DNA of 64,000 nucleotides from an uncultured Lachnospiraceae bacterium (GTDB lineage: Bacteria > Bacillota > Clostridia > Lachnospirales > Lachnospiraceae): NCBI GenBank assembly GCA_934385475.1, contig CAKRPS010000001.1:1-64000 (forward strand), written 5' to 3'. The first letter of the stretch is position 1, and each line of letters begins with the position of its first letter. Of this stretch, positions 61,631 through 64,000 are shown piece by piece. The translations under genes and the position numbers were made by a program. Under the pieces are notes generated by a model. It did no database searches. It was given only the letters and a program-made list of their open reading frames with translations, and had not been told where the DNA came from.

Positions 61631-62779
61631 TTATTTCCGGAACAGTTCTGCCAGCTTGTCCTCTTTTAATTTGGAGCCGATCACACAGAATTTGCCAGTT
61701 ACATCCGGCTTTCCGCTTCTGACATTGCTCTCCTCAGGTACATAGTCAAAATAAATCCAGCCACCATCGGTAGAGGGAACCATTCCCTTGGCACGGAGAA
61801 CAATACCGTACTCTTCTTCCTTATCAAGTTCAGAAAGAATATGCTCAATCTCTTCTTTGCTGTAGAGGGTTGGTGTCTCTAAGCCCCAGCTTGTAAATAC
61901 CTCATCCGCATGGTGATGATGGTGATGTCCTTCGTGGTCATGGTCATGATCATGGCAGCCACAGGTACAATCCGGGCCATGGTCATGATGATGCTCATGC
62001 TCTTCATGGTCATGATCGTGATGATGCTCATGTTCCTCATGGTCATGGTCGTGGTGGTGCTCATGCTCTTCATGGTCATGGTCGTGATGATGCTCGTGTT
62101 CCTCATGGTCATGATCGTGGTGATGATGCTCATGTTCGTCATGCATCTCCATGACTTCCTTCATCAGTTCAGCCTCTAAGTCCTTCGCACCCTCGATCGT
62201 CTCCAGAATATCTTTTCCATCCAGAGAATCCCACGGTGTTGTGATAATCGTTGCCTTCTCATTGTGCTCACGGATCATGGCTACACAGGCTGCCAGCTTC
62301 TCCTCACTCATCTTGTCAGTTCTGCTCAAAATGATCGTGCCTGCATGCTCGATCTGATTGACAAAGAACTCTCCAAAGTTCTTAATATACATCTTACACT
62401 TACTGGCATCCACTACTGCCACTGCGCTGTTCAGTTCTACCCCACGGTCTGTCATGGCTCCCTGTACGGCTTTCATAACATCTGAAAGCTTACCGACTCC
62501 GGAGGGCTCGATCAAAATTCTCTCCGGTGCATAGGTGTCCAACACCTCTTTGAGGGAAGTTCCAAAATCTCCTACCAGAGAACAGCAGATACAGCCTGAG
62601 TTCATCTCCTTGATCTCGATACCAGCCTCTTTCAGGAAACCGCCGTCCACGCCGATCTCTCCAAATTCATTCTCTATCAGCACCACTTTCGTGCCTGCCA
62701 AAGCCTCTTTTAACAGCTTTTTAATTAAAGTAGTTTTTCCGGCTCCAAGGAATCCGGATACGATGTCGATCTTCGTCAT
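61631..62779 (-). CDS. G3E (CobW/ZNG1-like) GTPase with His-rich metal-binding repeat
   Basis: A 382-residue metallochaperone-type GTPase. It shows Walker A GFLGAGKTTLIKKLL, ENEFGEIGVDGGFL and the metal motif GCICCSL, then SRTDK. A long His/Asp/Glu repeat (about 213-290, with CTCGCHDHDHD inside) can hold many zinc or other metal ions. The C-terminal CobW_C domain follows (LRAKGMVPSTDGGWIYFDYV). Zinc delivery under limitation is the likely role; nickel or cobalt are alternatives. Confidence 0.88.
   Translation of the reverse strand: MTKIDIVSGFLGAGKTTLIKKLLKEALAGTKVVLIENEFGEIGVDGGFLKEAGIEIKEMNSGCICCSLVGDFGTSLKEVLDTYAPERILIEPSGVGKLSDVMKAVQGAMTDRGVELNSAVAVVDASKCKMYIKNFGEFFVNQIEHAGTIILSRTDKMSEEKLAACVAMIREHNEKATIITTPWDSLDGKDILETIEGAKDLEAELMKEVMEMHDEHEHHHHDHDHEEHEHHHDHDHEEHEHHHDHDHEEHEHHHDHDHEEHEHHHDHGPDCTCGCHDHDHDHEGHHHHHHADEVFTSWGLETPTLYSKEEIEHILSELDKEEEYGIVLRAKGMVPSTDGGWIYFDYVPEESNVRSGKPDVTGKFCVIGSKLKEDKLAELFRK
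61905..62141 (-). repeat. Coding tandem repeat of the His-rich region
   Basis: Four near-identical 33-base units encode HEEHEHHHDHD. They vary slightly in third positions (cat/cac, gat/gac). Flanking irregular His/Asp codons extend the region. Confidence 0.85.
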
Positions 62780-62780
62780 A

Positions 62781-62876
62781 TTAACACCTTACCTTTCTTT
62801 TCTCTGTTATGATCACAGAGTTTCCAACTATCATCGCATACCATATTATTTTCTTCTTTTTTGACAGTTCTGTCAA
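62781..62876 (-). CDS. 31-residue small ORF before the His-rich GTPase, TTG start
   Basis: AAGGAGG at 62884-62890 is the best ribosome site of the region, 7 bases before TTG 62876. The peptide begins MTELSKKKKIIWYAMIVGNS and ends KVRC; its TAA lies one base before the GTPase ATG (62779), as if coupled. It might be a leader peptide or a small protein. The start codon also lies in a perfect palindrome (62861-62876). Confidence 0.4.
   Translation of the reverse strand: MTELSKKKKIIWYAMIVGNSVIITEKRKVRC
62861..62876. promoter_or_regulatory. Perfect palindrome TTGACAG-N2-CTGTCAA
   Basis: A 16-base inverted repeat in the gap between the GH115 terminator and the His-rich GTPase. No -10 box at a proper distance makes it a promoter on either strand with confidence; it could be an operator. 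Confidence 0.4.
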
Positions 62877-62910
62877 GGCTAGTCCTCCTTATGCTTATGC
62901 CCGGACAATA

Positions 62911-62951
62911 AAAAAATCGTTCAGACCACTTCTGTATCCAAACGATTTTTT
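62911..62951 (-). terminator. Terminator after the GH115 gene
   Basis: AAAAAATCGTT (62911-62921) pairs perfectly with AACGATTTTTT (62941-62951), with a 19-base loop and T-runs on both sides. Confidence 0.75.
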
Positions 62952-62967
62952 ATTATTTCCTTTTCTG

Positions 62968-64000
62968 TCATCCCTGCCGAAACGTTTCCGGCACCTCAAG
63001 ATAACACTTCATTGGTTCTTTTCCCTGCGGGAAAATTACTATCTTTTCCAGCACAAATCCCGGTTCCATCGCATATACGTGGAGAAGATTAGCGCCCTCT
63101 TTTCCCTGTATAATGTGTTCACACACACGTATATTGTCAAGCACGCCCCGCTCCCACTCTTCATTTCTGTCAGCTACCGCAAAGGATTCTTTGATCGCAT
63201 TTACCGTCTCAATTTCTCCCTCGTTTACAGAAACACCAAACAGAAGACGTTTGTTCACATCCGTTGGATTAGACGGTGTCAACAGGAAACGGACAATACA
63301 GGTATCTTCCTTTGGTAAGACGAACCGATAGCTAAGTTCAGGTGCATTTTGGAGTGGATCAAAAAAGGCAGTAACCGGAAATGCTTTCATACCGGACAGC
63401 GTTTTTCCATATTCCGGTATTTCTACAAAGGCGCCACCCTCTGAATCCGATTTTTCAAAATAGTGCGCCGCCTCCATTGAAATATACTCTCTGCCGCAGT
63501 AGTTACCATCCTCACTGCTGCCGCCGCACCACAAAAAGGTACCGGCCGGCTCCTTCTTCCTTTGTTCCGCCAGAAAAGCAGTCGAAAAAAGCACAACCAC
63601 TTCGGTATGGCAAAGTTCACTCTCGATGTGAAGTACTGCATCCTCCGATAACGCTTTGCCTGTTTCCTGTTTTCTGGTCAGCACCAGATACACCACTCCC
63701 TCATTTGACGTTTTCTCTTCACGGATCGTCAGACGTTCATCTGTGCAGATTATGCGATACTCTGGAAGCATTCTTCCCACTGCCGAAAGCTCCAGATATG
63801 CCTCCTGTCTGTCCGGTGACAGAAAATCATCCAAGTACAAGGTCTGTTTGGTCCAGTCACCACCTTGTGTATGCTGCTGCGTCCCCGGCACAGATACCAC
63901 CATACGCAGTTTATTGGCCGGCTTAAACCGGTACAGGATCGGATATTGACATTCTTCCTCATTCCATTTTTGGAAGCCAATGTGCTCTGACATGCCCATT
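62968..64000 (-). CDS. GH115 family protein, C-terminal part (cut by the window edge)
   Basis: An open frame of at least 343 residues that runs off the right edge, so the true start is outside. It contains GMSEHIGFQKWNEEE and the GH115 C-terminal domain feature EYISMEAAHYFEKSDSEGG followed by FVEIPEYGKTLSGMKAFPV. GH115 enzymes remove glucuronic or 4-O-methylglucuronic acid from xylan, and are often about 900 residues. The catalytic part is not visible here. A terminator follows the stop. Confidence 0.82.
   Translation of the reverse strand, partial: MGMSEHIGFQKWNEEECQYPILYRFKPANKLRMVVSVPGTQQHTQGGDWTKQTLYLDDFLSPDRQEAYLELSAVGRMLPEYRIICTDERLTIREEKTSNEGVVYLVLTRKQETGKALSEDAVLHIESELCHTEVVVLFSTAFLAEQRKKEPAGTFLWCGGSSEDGNYCGREYISMEAAHYFEKSDSEGGAFVEIPEYGKTLSGMKAFPVTAFFDPLQNAPELSYRFVLPKEDTCIVRFLLTPSNPTDVNKRLLFGVSVNEGEIETVNAIKESFAVADRNEEWERGVLDNIRVCEHIIQGKEGANLLHVYAMEPGFVLEKIVIFPQGKEPMKCYLEVPETFRQG

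Noticed and set aside
61905..62179. Plus-strand Met/Val-rich and minus-strand Met/Thr-rich frames at the His repeat
   Set aside because: They are other frames of the His/Asp codon repeats of the GTPase.
1..64000. tRNA, rRNA, insertion sequence or prophage genes
   Set aside because: None of the usual signatures (tRNA arms, 16S/23S cores, transposase or phage structural motifs) was recognised by reading; a tRNAscan or rRNA model search was not possible here.

Overview
The window looks like a chromosomal segment of an anaerobic, endospore-forming Firmicute of the Clostridia, most likely family Lachnospiraceae. The reasons are the complete spoIIIAA-AH operon, spoIVB, a Spo0A-type DNA-binding protein, the Clostridia-type gene orders yicC-remA-gmk-rpoZ-rimO-pgsA-cinA and asp23-nusB-xseA-xseB-ispA-dxs-tlyA-nadK-argR-recN, a Trp T-box, and a GH115 xylan-type glucuronidase typical of fibre-degrading gut species. 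Genus is not determined (Roseburia-like is only a guess). No tRNA, rRNA, insertion sequence, prophage or CRISPR array was seen. Most genes lie on the minus strand.  Layout: (1) 1-7660, a housekeeping operon from a strong promoter (7631-7659): yicC, remA, gmk, rpoZ, rimO, pgsA, cinA, then a repeat-rich membrane protein and a small gene that appears frameshifted. (2) 7751-14703, a sulfur-acquisition operon: lipoprotein substrate-binding protein, CysK paralogue, glutathionyl-hydroquinone-reductase-like protein, second CysK, ABC ATPase, permease, GNAT. It is preceded by a previously unlisted 25-aa leader peptide with five consecutive Cys codons, an intrinsic terminator and a competing antiterminator, i.e. 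a classical attenuator predicted to sense cysteine. (3) 14736-18395, rqcH (+) convergent with a SpoVB-like flippase (-). (4) 18414-28474, an exopolysaccharide operon: membrane protein, VTC/CYTH-type protein, DUF4956 protein, CotH-family protein, small membrane protein, MBOAT O-acetyltransferase, AlgJ/X-like protein, PilZ-containing cellulose synthase and GH5 endoglucanase, which suggests acetylated cellulose anchored by CotH/VTC-type factors. (5) 28489-34620, glgA, a Spo0A-like protein without a receiver domain, an ABC-2 transporter with a 28-aa membrane peptide, and a DUF362 ferredoxin-like protein. (6) 34628-45214, spoIVB followed upstream by the long recN...asp23 operon. (7) 45263-49308, a transglutaminase-like lipoprotein or anchored protein, prfC and deoB. 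(8) 49402-54561, the spoIIIA operon with a candidate sigma-E promoter. (9) 54594-57974, a TrpXYZ-type tryptophan ABC transporter under a T-box with a UGG specifier. (10) 57997-64000, a PHP phosphoesterase (+), a CmpB-like membrane protein, YlmH, two G3E (CobW-type) GTPases (one fused to a DUF1980-like domain, one with a long His-rich metal-binding repeat), and the 3' end of a GH115 gene cut by the window edge.  The most interesting items are the poly-Cys attenuator with its odd sulfur operon, the receiver-less Spo0A, the acetyl-cellulose/VTC/CotH locus with its small membrane protein, the overlap of a recN terminator with a forespore-type spoIVB promoter, and the paired zinc-type GTPases with an upstream TTG-initiated small ORF.
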